This document shows, piece after piece, positions 60,538-64,000 of a DNA stretch of 64,000 nucleotides. The notes beneath the pieces were generated by a model. It did not search any database. It was not told the DNA's origin and was given only the letters and a program-made list of their open reading frames with translations. This DNA comes from Stratiolaelaps scimitus (lineage: Eukaryota > Arthropoda > Arachnida > Mesostigmata > Laelapidae). The translations under genes were made by a program, and so were the position numbers. Position 1 is the stretch's first letter, and every line of letters starts with the position of its first letter. The stretch spans positions 3,034,001 to 3,098,000 of the forward strand of contig JABWDB010000036.1 in NCBI GenBank assembly GCA_019614645.1. Reading direction: 5' to 3'.

Positions 60538-62943
60538 ATGTCCGAAGCAGGCCGTGTGTTGAACTTCTCGGCGGGACCATCCGCGGTTCCGCTTGCGGTC
60601 CTGAAACAGGCTCAGCAAGAGATGCTCAATTATGATGGGTCAGGTTGCTGTGTTATGGAACTCAGTCACAGGTACGTCTACCTTACATGCCACAAGAATA
60701 TTATGTATATATATATATATGCGTTGTCAGTTACCATCAGGATGCAGGTCTTCACAGACCGCGGACCATCTAATAGTGAAACGGGCTATCTAACCTGACG
60801 ATGCCGTTGTAAACGTTGCAGGTCAGCGACATTCGACAAAATTATCAAGGACGCCGAGAAGGATCTTCGCGATCTTATGGCTATTCCACCCACGTACAAA
60901 GTTCTATTCATGCAGGGCGGTGGAACTGGACAATTCGCCGCGGTTCCGCTAAATCTGTGCCCGAAACTCAAGGAACAGAAGGCCGACTATCTCGTCACCG
61001 GTACGTTCGTCATCTCCCCTCTAGCGATATCTAATTTGAGATTTTACGAGTTCCATTTTAATATAAACAGTGCTACTAAACGACCTTGAAATATATATTT
61101 GTACGCGCAGTAACCCTTTCAAATACTGTTGGCAACATAGTTGCTCAACATGTGAGTGAGCCCCTGGGTAAATTAAACGAAGAAATAATTCATTCCTATT
61201 CTCAATAGCCGTCCAGCCAAGCGGTTAAATCCAGGCAACCCTTGACCGGTGGTCGGCCTCCCTCGATGAATAGAACGTAAGGGGCAAAACAACCACCTAA
61301 CCTATTGAGAAGGTTGTCGCTCCAACCGTCACGATACGCATGGTGGCAGCGAGCCGTAATGATCCAAATGATAAGGTCATTCATATCTTATCGGGAAGAT
61401 TAAACGGAATCAGCTGAAACTCTATACATTATTGGCGATTTATTAGTTCACACTTTGTTGGGCTGCTAAATAAAAATAATAATAATAATAATAAAGGAAA
61501 AAGCAGAAGAAATCCATTATACTAAAACAATACAGAGTAAACTTGTTTACCCGAGTGAACTATCTGACCCGTGGAGGAATTCGACACCATTCTAAACAAT
61601 GAGATAACTACGAGCTTTGGCCGTTCGTCTTGCACACCATGAACGATATTCCATTGCTAACTTAATTATCGTTCGTTAATTAACCCAGGCACCTGGAGCC
61701 AGAAGGCAGCCGACGAAGCTGGCCAATACGTGCAGGTCAATCTCGTGACACCGAAAGTAGATAAACACACTCGAGTGCCGCCGGCCTCTGAATGGAAACT
61801 CTCGACCGACGCTGCCTATTTCTATTACTGTGACAATGAGACGATTCACGGCGTCGAATTCCCGGAAGTGCCGAATGTGTCCTGTCCAATTGTCTGTGAC
61901 ATGTCGTCCAACATACTCACGCGTCCTGTCGACGTGTCCAAGTATGGGGTAAGTATTTGTCCTGATCGTTGCCTGTCAGCGCTGAATGATTCTCATATAT
62001 TTGGCTCGTAAAGATGTAGAGGGAAGCGTGTTCTTGTTTCAAATCAGCGGGATCACGAGGGATAGATACCAGATCAATGTTTCCCTGCGGGTCTCAGTTA
62101 TGCTGGCTGGGGGGATTTTCGAACAAGTCTCCTCTTCTGTAAATAATTGTCCATCAATTGTCCGTCTTCTGTGTCCTTCCTCCCACCATCGCGCCCATAT
62201 AGGTTATAATTGCAGGCGCTCAGAAGAACCTCGGACCCGCTGGAGTGACGATTGTCATCATACGAGAGGATCTACTCGCTGGTCCAGCGTCAATTTGTCC
62301 CTCGGTGTTGTCGTACAAGACCATGGCGAAAAATGACTCGCTCTACAACACTCCGCCGACGTATGCCATCTATTTGCTTGGACTCGTGCTTAAGTGGATC
62401 AAATCGGAAGGCGGCACCGCAGGGATGCAGGTGAATATCAATCTAATAACAACAACAACAACCAACAACAACAACAACATGAGCTAGACGAGAGCGGTTG
62501 ATTGAAACGCAGCACAATGATGGCCACTCGGACATAGGTCATTGTGTGCAAACATTACGTGATTAGTTGAAACGGGCCGATAAGTAGCTGATTTCACAAT
62601 TTAGTAGTAATTATCTAACGGATGACTGGTGACTCTTTAACGGTAGGCACGAAGCGCCGCGAAGAGCCAGGCGTTGTACGATCTCATCGATGGCTCGGGT
62701 GGCTTCTACGCGAGCAATATCGAGAAGAGTTGCCGCTCAAGGACCACGATCCCGTTCAGGGTTCGCTCAGACGATGCCCTGGAGAAGAAGTTCCTTAAAG
62801 AAGCTGAAAACGCAGGAATGATTCAATTGAAGGGGCACCGCTCGGTTGGAGGGATTCGCGCGTCAATGTTCAATGCGATGGATATGGGCCAAGCTATGAA
62901 GCTCATCGAGTTTATGAAGAACTTCCAACAGGCTAATGAGTAA
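60538..62943 (+). CDS. PSAT1: Phosphoserine aminotransferase, five exons
   Basis: PLP enzyme of the phosphorylated serine pathway: 3-phosphohydroxypyruvate plus glutamate gives O-phosphoserine plus 2-oxoglutarate, in the cytosol. Exons are 60538-60671, 60822-61000, 61689-61948, 62203-62430 and 62647-62943. All are GT-AG with agreeing phases (2, 1, 0, 0), 365 residues, matching the family length of about 370. Landmarks: [10 protein letters not shown] near the start (residues 9-18), MELSHR (40-45), the cofactor loop [10 protein letters not shown] in exon 2, CDMSSN in exon 3, the PLP lysine Lys199 in IIAGAQKN at the start of exon 4, [12 protein letters not shown] later in that exon, and [12 protein letters not shown] in exon 5. 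No residue looks lost. The ATG at 60538 is the family start. Confidence 0.97.
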
Positions 62944-64000
62944 CACACGGGGGACGAGAGTATCAGTGCACAAATGATAAACAACCATTGATTTGTCCAT
63001 TGGCTAACTAATCGACATTGTCGCGTTGATACAAGTTGCACATGTTGATTGAAAATAACTATATGCCTTATTACTTATTGATCTCGACTATGTGTAGGTT
63101 GGTTTGACGCGAATGTTGATAATGGCAACGTGGGAGACGAAATTTCCAACCTCTGACGCAGTAACGAGTGAAGCTTAGACCTGCGTGAACGGCGTACGTG
63201 CTCGTTATGCAATCTTAGCTGAGCTAACGTTGTCCAATGGCTATTTCGGCAGACGATCTGCAAACCGATTTTGGATTAGATATGCTGCTTATGTGCGCGT
63301 TCAAGAAATGGCCCAGATGGTTGGCAGCTTGGGGCTAGTCTGTAAGCGTGATCGATGGTTGGCATTCATTTGATAACAAACAGATCTGATCTGAAAGGTT
63401 GCCGAACGTGATTTAGAAATCCTAAACTAAGATATAGTAGTTCATGGCAGCTAGTCCGCTGGATGCAGATCGACAGTAATTTGCAGCGTTCTCACGACCA
63501 AACGCCGAATTTCTGTCGTCTGATCAATGCTATATTCTAAATCAGACAATTGTTAATCTTGTAAAAACATCCTGTATAGATTTTCTATTACAAGGTATAT
63601 TATATTAACGATGGGCAATGCACGCAAGCGCTGCCGAAATCTTCATATTTCGTTTTGGAATATATTGTCAAATGTTCCGGCCAGTTGAATGGTAAAGATT
63701 AAGCACCAACACTTGCTATCGGCATAAGTTTTGTGCAGCTGTTATATGCAATAATCACTGTTTGCATATAGCGGAGTGGCAATAAATGGATATCGATACT
63801 ATATAAATACTATATAAATCTATACAGAATAAAGCAACTACCAACAATCGACTATATATTCGCGTTTTTACTATCGATTTCTCATAATCCACGTCGAACT
63901 CTCAGCGAAGTCCGTCATCGTTCTGATTTCGGCGGTTTACGACAAAGCAGCCGTTGAAAGTGCAGATTGTACATGCACATATTACAATTAATTTGTTTCT
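62944..64000. other. 3' flank of PSAT, no further gene
   Basis: AATAAA-type signals occur near 63782 and 63827, far from the PSAT stop. Open frames are short and without domains. Confidence 0.5.

Noticed and set aside
1..64000. CRISPR array, operons or other prokaryotic systems
   Set aside because: No regularly spaced direct repeats with unique spacers. All real genes have spliceosomal introns, and the 40-bp array at 25 kb has no spacers.

Overview
The window is eukaryotic nuclear DNA, almost certainly from an arthropod. Genes are split by short GT-AG introns (about 150-1300 bp). Intergenic DNA is long and rich in (TA)n tracts. The transposon relics (a mariner with terminal inverted repeats, APE-type and CR1-like non-LTR elements) are typical of arthropod genomes. 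The mix of secreted four-disulfide peptides, a group III phospholipase A2 and a highly divergent AGC-type kinase would suit a parasitiform (mesostigmatid) mite such as Varroa, but that assignment is inference. No organelle, bacterial or viral genome is present.

Layout. 0.5-2.7 kb: a three-exon divergent Ser/Thr kinase on the minus strand. 6.2-7.9 kb: unidentified coding-looking minus-strand blocks. 14.1-17.2 kb: a five-exon cytosolic sulfotransferase (+). 20.0-22.7 kb: two tandem two-exon genes for small secreted WAP-like peptides (+). 23.6-25.7 kb: a group III secreted phospholipase A2 (-) converging on them, with a 40-bp tandem repeat in its intron. 28.1-31.5 kb: an ankyrin-repeat relic split by a 2.6-kb non-LTR retrotransposon with a 14-bp target-site duplication. 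31.9 kb: a small A-tailed retro-insertion, also with a 14-bp duplication. 35.6-36.3 kb: a mariner/Tc1 relic. 37.3-37.8 kb: a second fragment of the 28.8-kb retrotransposon family. 51.1-53.0 kb: a three-exon Ctr1 copper transporter (+). 55.5-56.8 kb: a nearly intact mariner. 57.6-58.9 kb: a CR1-like LINE relic (-). 60.5-62.9 kb: a five-exon phosphoserine aminotransferase (+) with a perfect CRE upstream.

The rest (7.9-14, 17-19.9, 25.7-28, 31.5-35.6, 38-51 and 53-55.5 kb) holds microsatellites, hairpins and GC-richer stretches that may be promoters or 5' exons of genes lying elsewhere. The host genes do not form one pathway. PSAT serves serine synthesis, the sulfotransferase conjugation, Ctr1 copper uptake, and the WAP-like peptides plus PLA2 are a local cluster of secreted products. 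All exon models were built by hand from open frames, GT-AG sites and matching intron phases. Transcripts were not available.
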